Positions 9,027 through 17,481 of a stretch of 36,029 bases of DNA are shown one piece after another. The notes below the pieces were generated by a model. The model did not search any database, had not been told where the DNA came from, and saw nothing but the letters and a program-made list of their open reading frames with translations. Each line of letters opens with the position of its first letter. Within the stretch, counting starts at the first letter, position 1. The position numbers were made by a program, and so were the translations under genes. The DNA lies in contig NZ_KB899984.1 in NCBI RefSeq assembly GCF_000378485.1, forward strand, positions 1 to 36,029, read 5' to 3'. The stretch is from Flavobacterium rivuli WB 3.3-2 = DSM 21788 (GTDB lineage: Bacteria; Bacteroidota; Bacteroidia; Flavobacteriales; Flavobacteriaceae).

Positions 9027-12000
9027 TTATCGGCTTATATAAACCCAGCCTGTTTCGGGACTTTTTTCTTTAAAATGAATTACATAAAAATAAGTACCTG
9101 TTGGCAGTTCGTTACCGTCATCGGCTCTTCCGTCCCATTCCTTAACATAATTATTGCGTTCATAAACACATAGCCCGTAGCGGTTAAATATTTGCAGTTT
9201 TGCTATTGGCGGAAGCTTGCTAAGATCGAATACATCATTTTTAGTATCGTTATCGGGAGAGATACCCCTCGGAATAACATATTCATCACAATCAGGGTTT
9301 GGAGATACACATTTTTCATCAACATCTGTACATTCAGTGCAGGATGTATCAGGGTCTAAAGTAGTACTTGTTACTACGGCGGTATTAGTAAGGTTGCCCG
9401 TAAAATTATTAGGAACCGCAATAGTTACCGTATACGTTAGCGATGCGCCATTTGCCAATAGCGGCGTAGTTTCTAAAAGGGCTCCCGTGCCGGATGTACC
9501 TAAACTGCTTGTCCAGTTCATTACCATAATACCCTGCGGAAGGTTATCCTGTACCGTAACATTTTCGGCATCGTCCGGACCATTATTGGTTACTGTTATA
9601 GTATAAACAACATTACTCCCTGCCACATAATAATCCTTATTATCAGTCTTTACGGTAACAAGGTCGGCTGTAAAAATATATTGCCGGTCTGTATCGGTAC
9701 ATTGTGTACAGGTAGTATCAGGATCTAAAGTATCACTGGTAACAACAGCTGTATTAGTGAGGTTGCCTGTATAACTTTCAGGAACTGCAATGGTTACTAT
9801 ATAAGTCACTGCCGTACCATTTGCAAGCGTTGGTATAACATCTGAAAGTGCTCCCGTACCCGAAGCACCTAAACTGTTTGTCCAGTTCATTACCGTTATT
9901 CCCTGCGGAAGTGCATCCTGTACCCTTACATTAGCTGCGGAATCGGGTCCGTTATTAGTTACTGTAATACTGTATGACACATCATTCCCTGCAACATAAA
10001 AATCCTGATTATCGGTCTTTACAGTAACAAGGTTTGCTTTAGGGATGTATTGCTGATCTGTATCGGTACATTGTGTGCAGGTGGTATCAGGATCAAAAGT
10101 ATCGCTGGTTACAACTGCGGTGTTGGTAAGGTTGCCTGTATAATTTTGCGGTACTGCAATGGTTACCGTATAGGTTATTGAGGCACCGTTTAAAAGTACC
10201 GGAATAATTTGTGACAGTTCACCGGTACCCGAAGCACCTAAACTGCTTGTCCAGTTCATAACCGTTATTCCCTGCGGAAGCGCGTCCTGAACATTAACAT
10301 TAACTGCATTAGCAGGACCGTTGTTAGTTACTGTTATGGTGTAAACCACATTAGTGCCCGCCGTATAAAAATCCTGGTTATCGGTCTTTACCGTAACAAG
10401 ATCGGCTTGCGAAACTATTGGGGTAATCGTGACATCATTAAGCGGCGCTGTAGATGGGTCATCTGAATTTGCCCTTATGAATACGTCGGGAAAACTCTCC
10501 CCTACTGCCGTTGCCTGGTTTACCACCCGGCCTGCTAAAACATCGGCGGCTGTTACCGTATGGCTGGCTGTGAGTGTTACGCTCTGCCCTACCGCAAGGG
10601 CATTAATAAATGATGGCGTTACAGAGCCGGCATCTGCATTAGCATCGGCTATATTAACATTATAAATAGCTACGTTACCTGTATTTGTAAGCACAAGGTT
10701 ATACACTATAACATCGCCCGTATTGCTGTATACCGGCTGCTGAGGTGCTTTTGTAAAGGTCATGGCCCAGTTAGGGGCAACCTGTGCAGTATTGTTAAGC
10801 TGGTTAATATCAAGATTTGCCCCTGCAATGGTTGCTATATTAGTAATATTGCCTGTGCCGTTTAGCGTTGCAACAACCTGTAAGGTTACTTCCTGGCTTA
10901 CGTTTAGTGTACCAATATCCCAAATACCGGTCCTGTTATTATACGTACCTGTACTTGCCGTTGCCGAAACAAAGGTGTAACCCGCCGGAAGTACATCGGT
11001 AACTTTTACCCCTGTATCCTGAAATGCACCTAAATTGGTTCCTGTTATGGTAAATGTTATAAAGCCGTTATTCACGCTGTTATCTATAACCTTTGTTACG
11101 CTAAGGTCGCTGCACACCTGCACAAACAATGGCGACGACTGGCTTGTTGTACCACAGTCCTGCGTGCCTGTTACTGTATAATTTCCTGAATTAAGCACGG
11201 TATGGCTTTGCCCTGTTGCTCCGGCAATAAGGTTTCCGTCAAGGTACCACTGGTAAGGCGCTAACCCGGGTGCTGTGGTTATTACCGTTTGGCAATCCTG
11301 TGCTGATTGAATTTCGGGGGTGGTTACCGTGGCATTAAAAGCCGAGAAAAAGCCCGACATGCTGAAACCGTTACCGGACTGCACAAAACTTACCGTCATT
11401 TTTGCAGCCGATGTAATGTGGTAATTTTCAGGATCACCCACCTGTGTATTTGTAAATGTAAGCAGATAGTAACCCGATGTTCCTATGGCTGTTCTTGTAT
11501 TTCCTGTAAGGGCTTCAAGATCGGCACCGTTAAACAGAACAGGCTCTGTGGCACTTGCCATTATAATGTAGCCAAAGGCATCAAGGTCGTTACCGTTATA
11601 AGCGGTAAATTTTCGTGTAATTACATCGTTAGACCCTGTACAATCGCCCACCGGGATAACGGCCGACATGTCTACCTCGCAGGTATCAGCTGAGCCCGAG
11701 TAAATAATTACAGGCTTATCGGACGCTACAAAAGACGAGGAATACTGCGTTCGTGCATCGCCATGATGAAACGTGTACGACCCGCCTGCCGCTGCAATAG
11801 TTTGTGTACTGGTGCTTATCAGTGTGCCCTGTGCGGTATAGTTGCTAATTTCTACAACAGTGTTGGGCTGTGTGGCTATAATGGTACTTTGCTCAGGGTA
11901 TACGGGCAATGTACCCACAGTACCGTTACCGCGTATAATAACGTAGTTTCTGCCTAAAGACTGTGTTGGTATTATTTGCGTACCCACGCCATCGGCACAG

Positions 12001-12677
12001 GAGCCGGGCGCATCAGAATATGCCCCTGCATTTGCAACAACAGGTTTATCTGATGATAATAACGACCCCATAGGTGCATTAAATAAATAACTCTGGCCCT
12101 CGTTTAGTGTTACAAGTACAGCATTGTTTAGCTGCACTACCGTATTATTTTGTGTAGCCATTACAGAAAATACCGGTGCATTGCCCGATAAGCCTGTGTA
12201 ATTACTACGATAATACCCCAGCCTGAAAGAAGTTCCTTTACCCTGATCGCCAAAGCTTACCAAAGATGCATTTCCTTTTATAAAGTTACCGGCATCATCT
12301 GTAGCGGTACTGGCATCATCGCTGGCAATGTTCCTTACGTTTACGGCAATGGGCGCATCGCTGTTTACCCGTAAGCCCCTGTCGTTGTAAAGTACGTTAA
12401 GGTTGTTTCGCGGTGTTTGTATAGGCACCCCTTCAAACCGGTATACGGCGGGCAAATCTGCTGTTAAGGCAAGGGTAATAATCTCGGTACCGTCACTTTT
12501 TAGTATGGTTGCATTAACAATCCCGGGAGATAGTGTAGTTATTACAATTTCGTTAGCACTGCTCCAGTACTGCCACGGCGACGGTGCTATGTGGTGTTGT
12601 GTGGTATACTGTGCTTTTGTAGTTATAGAAAATAAAAGGGCAGAAATGGTAAATAAGAGTACTGCGAATTTTTTCAT
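9027..12677 (-). CDS. Giant DUF11-repeat surface protein with T9SS type B domain, paralogue of the next gene
   Basis: A 1216-residue exported protein. Signal peptide 1-22 (ends TTKAQ). Residues 23-450 match the N-terminal domain of the downstream paralogue (HHIAPSPWQYW, the RGL(R/I)V region, FSMSGFFSAF). Then come an Ig-like segment, a DUF11 module, a DUF7507-like module, and three consecutive closely similar DUF11 modules of 123 residues starting at 758, 881 and 1004; each begins with A(D/N)LVTVKTDN, and the first two end in CTQCTDTD. The type B sorting domain holds IPRGISPDNDTKNDVFD, IFNRYG and WDGRADDGNELPTG. The paralogue has one module where this gene has three. It is first in the likely two-gene operon, with no clear TAnnTTTG box upstream. 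Its role, perhaps adhesion, is inferred only from architecture. Confidence 0.9.
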   Translation of the reverse strand: MKKFAVLLFTISALLFSITTKAQYTTQHHIAPSPWQYWSSANEIVITTLSPGIVNATILKSDGTEIITLALTADLPAVYRFEGVPIQTPRNNLNVLYNDRGLRVNSDAPIAVNVRNIASDDASTATDDAGNFIKGNASLVSFGDQGKGTSFRLGYYRSNYTGLSGNAPVFSVMATQNNTVVQLNNAVLVTLNEGQSYLFNAPMGSLLSSDKPVVANAGAYSDAPGSCADGVGTQIIPTQSLGRNYVIIRGNGTVGTLPVYPEQSTIIATQPNTVVEISNYTAQGTLISTSTQTIAAAGGSYTFHHGDARTQYSSSFVASDKPVIIYSGSADTCEVDMSAVIPVGDCTGSNDVITRKFTAYNGNDLDAFGYIIMASATEPVLFNGADLEALTGNTRTAIGTSGYYLLTFTNTQVGDPENYHITSAAKMTVSFVQSGNGFSMSGFFSAFNATVTTPEIQSAQDCQTVITTAPGLAPYQWYLDGNLIAGATGQSHTVLNSGNYTVTGTQDCGTTSQSSPLFVQVCSDLSVTKVIDNSVNNGFITFTITGTNLGAFQDTGVKVTDVLPAGYTFVSATASTGTYNNRTGIWDIGTLNVSQEVTLQVVATLNGTGNITNIATIAGANLDINQLNNTAQVAPNWAMTFTKAPQQPVYSNTGDVIVYNLVLTNTGNVAIYNVNIADANADAGSVTPSFINALAVGQSVTLTASHTVTAADVLAGRVVNQATAVGESFPDVFIRANSDDPSTAPLNDVTITPIVSQADLVTVKTDNQDFYTAGTNVVYTITVTNNGPANAVNVNVQDALPQGITVMNWTSSLGASGTGELSQIIPVLLNGASITYTVTIAVPQNYTGNLTNTAVVTSDTFDPDTTCTQCTDTDQQYIPKANLVTVKTDNQDFYVAGNDVSYSITVTNNGPDSAANVRVQDALPQGITVMNWTNSLGASGTGALSDVIPTLANGTAVTYIVTIAVPESYTGNLTNTAVVTSDTLDPDTTCTQCTDTDRQYIFTADLVTVKTDNKDYYVAGSNVVYTITVTNNGPDDAENVTVQDNLPQGIMVMNWTSSLGTSGTGALLETTPLLANGASLTYTVTIAVPNNFTGNLTNTAVVTSTTLDPDTSCTECTDVDEKCVSPNPDCDEYVIPRGISPDNDTKNDVFDLSKLPPIAKLQIFNRYGLCVYERNNYVKEWDGRADDGNELPTGTYFYVIHFKEKSPETGWVYISR
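9300..10406 (-). repeat. Three tandem 369-bp DUF11-coding modules
   Basis: In-frame modules occupy 10406-10038, 10037-9669 and 9668 to about 9300 on the minus strand. Each encodes 123 residues starting A(D/N)LVTVKTDN and sharing QGI(T/M)VMNWT, GNLTNTAVVTS and LDPDT or FDPDT. The reading-frame-exact period and high similarity suggest recent tandem duplication. Confidence 0.85.
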
Positions 12678-12744
12678 TGTGTGTTGTGGTTTGCCCTGAT
12701 TTTAGCTGATTAAACCTTTTTGGGGCGATTGTCTATTTAAGGGA

Positions 12745-12780
12745 TAAACCCCACAGGTACAAATGCACCTGTGAGGTTTA
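12745..12780 (-). terminator. Hairpin downstream of the 1421-residue protein gene
   Basis: TAAACC and CACAGGT (12745-12758) pair with ACCTGTG and GGTTTA (12767-12780), 13 pairs with one mismatch. It lies between the stop at 12814 and the next gene's start at 12677. The T-tract on the minus strand is weak, so it may be a mixed terminator/processing hairpin. Confidence 0.6.
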
Positions 12781-12813
12781 GCTTTTAGCCTATATGTATA
12801 AAGAGGATTATCT

Positions 12814-15800
12814 TTATTTTTTAATCATTTTTTGTGTGGCTACGGTACCGTTTTCAAATAAAATGTGTACCATGTAAACGCCCTGCTCTACTGCCGAAAG
12901 GTTAATTTCGTTAGTAATGCTTTTAGATACCTGCTGGCCTATCATGTTATAAACCGCTACCTCTTTAACCTGCTCTGTTGTTTGTATTGTGGCAAAACCA
13001 GATGTAGGGTTAGGGAAAATTTTATAGTTGTTTATAGTTACACCATCTACGCCAAGGCTTTCCTCAACATTAAAAGTATAATCTTCTACTTCACCAAATG
13101 AGTTGTACCCGCAGGCTCCCGAACCTTCCCAGCCATTTACTCCTTTTAAACGGATTCTTGTGGCACCTAAAACAGCATCGGCAGGAACATTAACGGTAAA
13201 GGCAACAGCAGAAAGCGCTTCGGCATCTGATGAAAAATATACCTTTTCTGAATCAGAGAATATAAAGTCCTGGTTCCAGTCTATCCATGCAGAAAGGTAA
13301 ACGGTATTACTCGAAAAGTTGACAGTAAATTCTACGTTGCCATTTCTTGGTGCTGTAACAAACTGCGCTGTAAAATCGCCGTAACCTGTAAGTGAATTAT
13401 CGTTAGAACAACCCGAATTAAGGTTTGACAACTGGATAGTTGCTCCTGTTGTTGCAACAGATGTTACAGAAGCATTTTCATTACAGCCGTTAACAAAATA
13501 CGATTCACAGTAACCTTCTGCCTGACCGGAGATTACAATATCTAATTCTCCCCAAACTGTAGGGTCAGATTCTATTGTAGCCCTAACGGTAACTGTACCA
13601 TTTGTAACTGCTGTAAGTTTGCCATACATATCTATAGTTGCAAGGTTTTCCGGCTCCATAGACCATACTAATCCAGAGTACAAATCGTCTCCGTCATAAT
13701 TAGCATACAACTCTAATACTCCCTGATTAGTAGTTATTACTGCGGGTGCATTATTCCTTATTAAAACGGTTAGTTCGTTATCCTCTACAGACGGTGCTGC
13801 TGTGCTTATAGCCAGTACCGACATCCTTATTTGAGAAGCATATTCCGCATTTGCATCGCCTGCAAAACTAAAGTTTACGCCAGTTATGGTTTTAGTCTGG
13901 TTTGCAGCATCGATATTCAAAGCTACTTCGTATAATTTTGGATCTGTACTATTGCCTTCAAGGTTGTTGTTAGCTGTATTTACCCTGCCTATTCCCATTA
14001 TGGCATAGTTAGATCCTCCATACCAGTCGGACACTGCTACGTTATTAATAGCCTGAGATGTGCCATCGTTAAAGTTAACCGTTGCATTAAAAGTAAGGCT
14101 ATTAGACCCGCCACTTGCCGCAGCCGTAAGCACATAAAGTTTACCAACATTTGATGCAGAAAATGCAAGTGTACCACTGTTAGTATTACTATTACCTACA
14201 TGGGTTGGCGTTAAGAACAATGCGTTTGGCCCAGTGTAGTTTGCCAGTTGAAAAGTTACCCCTGTTGTTGCAGCACTGTTTATTGTTCCGTTTACCGGAA
14301 GGCCATAAGCTGGTGCAGTGTTTCCTGCGGCAGCCTGAAAATCTAAAGACACTAATGCCCTTGTGTTAGCCTCATCAAACCCTACCGTTGTAGATTGTGA
14401 TGCATTACCTTCTCCATTTGCTATAATATCGTGGTTAAAGCCCGATGTTACAGTAACAGGCCCGTAAGCAACCGTTGCAGGAGTTTCGCATATACTAATT
14501 GCTAAAACCGCAGTAGTTGTAGCGTTGCCTGATGGCGGCGTTTGTGTAAATGTTACAGAGCTTATAAGCTTATTGTGGTTTGCAGCATCAAGCGCAAGTT
14601 CGTTTTGGTAAATACCTGTTTGGGTCAATCCGTCAAACTGATTTAACGGAGCCCAGTTTGCACCTCTTGATACCCTGCCTAAACCGCTTATTACTTTATT
14701 AGTTAATGTGCTTGTCTGCCACCAGTCGGTAGCCTGGATAGTGAAAGTTTGAGATGTAGCATCATCAAAATTTACAACTGCAGTTACAGTGTTATTTCCT
14801 TCCGCAGTTATAGCGGCAACATATATTGTGTTTGCCTTTTTAGGAGTAACAAGTGTAAGTGTACCTGTGTTAACAAGGTTGTTGCGCAATACTAAGGCAT
14901 TGTTTACAGTATAATCATTAAACTGATAAGTAAGCCCTTGTGTAGCCACGCTGGTTAACATTCCGTTTACCGGAAGCCCGCCGCCAAAAGCTGCTGCACT
15001 TGCTGCAGAACTGTGTGGGTTAGACGGTACAAAATCCTGTGCATAAAATACATTGGCAGCATCTACAATGGCCGATGTTTTAGTATCTGTATTTCCTCCC
15101 ATACCTTCGGCAACAACATCGGCGTTAAAACCCGTAAGCTCAAGTGTTGCAAATGTACATGCAGCAGGTACAACCTGGTTAGAAATTGTAATGGTGATCT
15201 CGCCAAATATTGCAGCATTCTCTACAGATGTTGCCCTTACAACCACAGTACCGTTAGCAGTAGCTGTAACCACACCGTTTTGAGACAGTGTAGCAAAATC
15301 TGACCCTGATGTTACAGACCATACTACATTTTGATTAGAGTTTGCCGGTAAAACCGTGTTTGTTAGCTGCAACGTTCCGTTAAGGGTTGTAATTGCAGGT
15401 GTACTGTTGTTTAACGCTGCTACTGCTACGCTCTCTACAGGTACAGCATCTTCGGCAGTAACGCTAACAATATAGTCTTCGGCCTGGCCATACCCTGTAA
15501 CATTACATGGGTTTGCTACAGACTCGCTTGTTGTAGTATAATATTTTTTAATAACCCTCATTCTTGTATTACCCGGTGTTGCACCTACAGGAACAGTAAC
15601 GTTGCCTGTTATTGTGCTTACTGCTGCATTACCCTGAATGTAACCCAGGTAATATACCTCGTTAGCATCAAGGAAAGAACCGTTATGGTTCCAGTCGAAA
15701 TAAACAACTATGTGGTTAGAAAAATTGCCAATAGTGTTTGCAGGGTTAAAACCCGAAACAGATATAGGATAAGTGCTGCCCGCAGTTACCTGCCCAAAAA

Positions 15801-17079
15801 CTGTTGTGTAATCTTCATAAGCAAGGGTAGAACTGTTTATAGCATCAGACGATGAATTATTAATACCTGCAAAAGTTACGTTAGTTACGGGCTCTGCCCC
15901 TTGTGGAAAGTTAATTTCGCAATAGTTTGCTATTGGTGTAACGATGTCAAATTTCTTAACCACGGTCTTTCCAATTTCTGAATCATCAAAAGCTAAAACA
16001 AGGTCGTCGTTATTATCTACAATAAGTGAGTTGTATCTTGCCTCTCCTGCAGACACAAGGCCGCCCAACTGCACCCAAGATTCGTTATTGAAGCCATACA
16101 CCAAGTTTTTAAGAAAATTTGTATCTTCCCAAATGCTGCATGCTACATAAGGTACACCCGCAGGAGTAACCGCTATGCTCACAAACTGCACCCTGCCTGC
16201 CGAAAAATTTTCTGCGCCCAGTGTTAACCACTCTGTACCGTTAAACTTTTTTACATTAAGTTTTTGTCCGCCTGCACTGTTAGATACATAGGCAACATAA
16301 AGGTTATTATTAGCATCTATAGCCAGCGACGAGTTATAGTTTTCACTTGCCGAAGCCGGCGCAATATCTGTCATGCCTACAGCCGTCCATGGCTGGGTGG
16401 CAGCGGCATTGGCATCGTTTTGGTACACATGCACATTTCCGTTATTATTAAACGATGCATATATTTTACCATTTGTACCCGCCTGTAGGTCTATGTATGT
16501 AGCGCTACCCGCCGCAAAACCCGTAGTACCCACCTGCTCCCAGGCACCATTTACATATCTTTTTACTGTACCGTTTGCAGTACCGTTACCCGCATAAACA
16601 ATCCCGGCAGCATCTGTTATTAATGCCTGGTACGTTACAGATCCTGCTTCGGGGTTAGCAAAGCCGGACCATGAGGTACCGTCAAACTTTCGTACGTTCA
16701 TACCCGTGTTGGGGTAACCATCCTGGTTAGAATAATATATATTTTGCGCATCGTGTACTGCCAGAGCATTGTACGTTGCTGTACCTGTAGTTATACCGGC
16801 AGTACCACCAAGGTAGGACCAGCTTGTACCGTCATATTTTTGTACACTGCCTTTTGTAACCGTTACATCATAGTAAGAAATATATAGATTACCATTGGCA
16901 TCTTTGGCCAAATTTTGAAAACTGCTGCCACCTGCCGAAACTCCTGTTGCGGGCCCCACGTTTTCCCATTGTTGTGCAAATGAAAGCATCGGGAGAATTG
17001 CTGCCATAATGGTTAAAGCCTGAACATTTCTATTTTTAGAAAATAGTCTCTTCAGGCATTTTGAATAATAATTGTTCAT
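12814..17079 (-). CDS. 1421-residue multidomain T9SS type A protein (propeller-like, GEVED, BIG2, duplicated unknown domain)
   Basis: Exported; the signal peptide has a long basic n-region and ends SFAQ (1-36). Residues 37-390 hold repeats with YDGTSW, KFDGTSW and KFNGTEW, suggesting a beta-propeller. A GEVED domain follows (about 395-545, DWNHNGSFLDANEV, then YGQAEDYIVSV), then a BIG2-like Ig domain (550-635). Two copies of an unrecognised domain of about 230 residues start near 641 and 872; both share GLPVNG, an NAL(V/F)L segment, a V-NF-D-(A/G)TSQ strand and a (G/I)GRV segment. A second BIG2-like domain (about 1102-1188), a second GEVED (about 1190-1335, DWNQDFIFSDSEKV, then FGEVEDYTF) and a type A sorting domain with KIFPNPTSG complete it. 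No enzymatic motif is visible. It is apparently monocistronic, with a long and unusually structured upstream region. Confidence 0.9.
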   Translation of the reverse strand: MNNYYSKCLKRLFSKNRNVQALTIMAAILPMLSFAQQWENVGPATGVSAGGSSFQNLAKDANGNLYISYYDVTVTKGSVQKYDGTSWSYLGGTAGITTGTATYNALAVHDAQNIYYSNQDGYPNTGMNVRKFDGTSWSGFANPEAGSVTYQALITDAAGIVYAGNGTANGTVKRYVNGAWEQVGTTGFAAGSATYIDLQAGTNGKIYASFNNNGNVHVYQNDANAAATQPWTAVGMTDIAPASASENYNSSLAIDANNNLYVAYVSNSAGGQKLNVKKFNGTEWLTLGAENFSAGRVQFVSIAVTPAGVPYVACSIWEDTNFLKNLVYGFNNESWVQLGGLVSAGEARYNSLIVDNNDDLVLAFDDSEIGKTVVKKFDIVTPIANYCEINFPQGAEPVTNVTFAGINNSSSDAINSSTLAYEDYTTVFGQVTAGSTYPISVSGFNPANTIGNFSNHIVVYFDWNHNGSFLDANEVYYLGYIQGNAAVSTITGNVTVPVGATPGNTRMRVIKKYYTTTSESVANPCNVTGYGQAEDYIVSVTAEDAVPVESVAVAALNNSTPAITTLNGTLQLTNTVLPANSNQNVVWSVTSGSDFATLSQNGVVTATANGTVVVRATSVENAAIFGEITITISNQVVPAACTFATLELTGFNADVVAEGMGGNTDTKTSAIVDAANVFYAQDFVPSNPHSSAASAAAFGGGLPVNGMLTSVATQGLTYQFNDYTVNNALVLRNNLVNTGTLTLVTPKKANTIYVAAITAEGNNTVTAVVNFDDATSQTFTIQATDWWQTSTLTNKVISGLGRVSRGANWAPLNQFDGLTQTGIYQNELALDAANHNKLISSVTFTQTPPSGNATTTAVLAISICETPATVAYGPVTVTSGFNHDIIANGEGNASQSTTVGFDEANTRALVSLDFQAAAGNTAPAYGLPVNGTINSAATTGVTFQLANYTGPNALFLTPTHVGNSNTNSGTLAFSASNVGKLYVLTAAASGGSNSLTFNATVNFNDGTSQAINNVAVSDWYGGSNYAIMGIGRVNTANNNLEGNSTDPKLYEVALNIDAANQTKTITGVNFSFAGDANAEYASQIRMSVLAISTAAPSVEDNELTVLIRNNAPAVITTNQGVLELYANYDGDDLYSGLVWSMEPENLATIDMYGKLTAVTNGTVTVRATIESDPTVWGELDIVISGQAEGYCESYFVNGCNENASVTSVATTGATIQLSNLNSGCSNDNSLTGYGDFTAQFVTAPRNGNVEFTVNFSSNTVYLSAWIDWNQDFIFSDSEKVYFSSDAEALSAVAFTVNVPADAVLGATRIRLKGVNGWEGSGACGYNSFGEVEDYTFNVEESLGVDGVTINNYKIFPNPTSGFATIQTTEQVKEVAVYNMIGQQVSKSITNEINLSAVEQGVYMVHILFENGTVATQKMIKK

Positions 17080-17117
17080 AAAAAAATAATAAGATGGTTT
17101 GTACTCAACACTATTTG

Positions 17118-17209
17118 TATTTAGTCTAAATAATATTTGAGCGCAAATATCTTTCGTAAACTTATTTAGCAGGCAGGCTAAACGGATTAAATTTTAATAC
17201 AAACGGATT
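17118..17209. promoter_or_regulatory. Cluster of dyads and direct repeats upstream of the 1421-residue protein gene
   Basis: Within 92 bases are: TATTTAG-T-CTAAATA (17118-17132); ATATTTG-AGCG-CAAATAT directly adjoining it (17133-17150); TTTAG-N8-CTAAA (17165-17182); and a direct repeat AAACGGATT at 17180-17188 and 17201-17209, 21 bases apart. The gene start is at 17079. Spacing and symmetry fit regulator binding sites, but the region is AT-rich and no exact TAnnTTTG box was found. Confidence 0.45.
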
Positions 17210-17218
17210 TTTAAATGT

Positions 17219-17248
17219 AAAAGCCACACTTTAGCGGTGTGGCTTTTT
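17219..17248. terminator. Orphan strong terminator hairpin
   Basis: An 11-bp perfect stem (17219-17229 with 17237-17247), core GCCACAC/GTGTGGC, loop TTTAGCG. T-runs are on both strands. The nearest leftward gene (17482-19584) already has its own terminator at 17438-17463. Confidence 0.8.
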
Positions 17249-17353
17249 AATAAAAAATAATAATGAAAACAGTAAACCCCACTGGCATTAGTTTCTCACT
17301 CAGCTAATGCAACTCATTATAAATATGCAGGTATAAAATTAAGAGGACTAACT
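17219..17353 (-). ncRNA. Candidate small RNA or regulated leader with its own promoter box and terminator
   Basis: The 402-base gap at 17080-17481 holds no plausible gene. On the minus strand, TAATTTTG (17360-17367) is an exact TAnnTTTG match. Downstream of it come a hairpin (GCATTAG at 17285-17291 with CTAATGC at 17304-17310) and a strong terminator (17219-17247). No coding gene ends at that terminator. The result would be an RNA of about 135 bases. No TTG -33 element is clear. It could instead be a premature-termination leader for the gene starting at 17079. Confidence 0.35.
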
Positions 17354-17437
17354 CTGCATCAAAATTACGGTAACTCTCTGGTTGAAATTAATAATTGAGG
17401 TGTAGCGTTTATTTTAACAGGTGAATGGGAATAAAAA

Positions 17438-17463
17438 AAACCGCAACGGTTAAATTGCGGTTT
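17438..17463 (-). terminator. Terminator of the shorter LRR/DUF7619 gene
   Basis: AAACCGCAA (17438-17446) pairs with TTGCGGTTT (17455-17463), with an A-run at 17433-17440 that reads as a T-tract on the minus strand. It lies 19 bases past the stop at 17482. Confidence 0.8.
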
Positions 17464-17481
17464 ACTATTGGTTTTAATCTT

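Noticed and set aside
9300..10406. CRISPR-like array
   Set aside because: The repeats are 369 bp, in frame and protein-coding; there are no short repeats with unique spacers.
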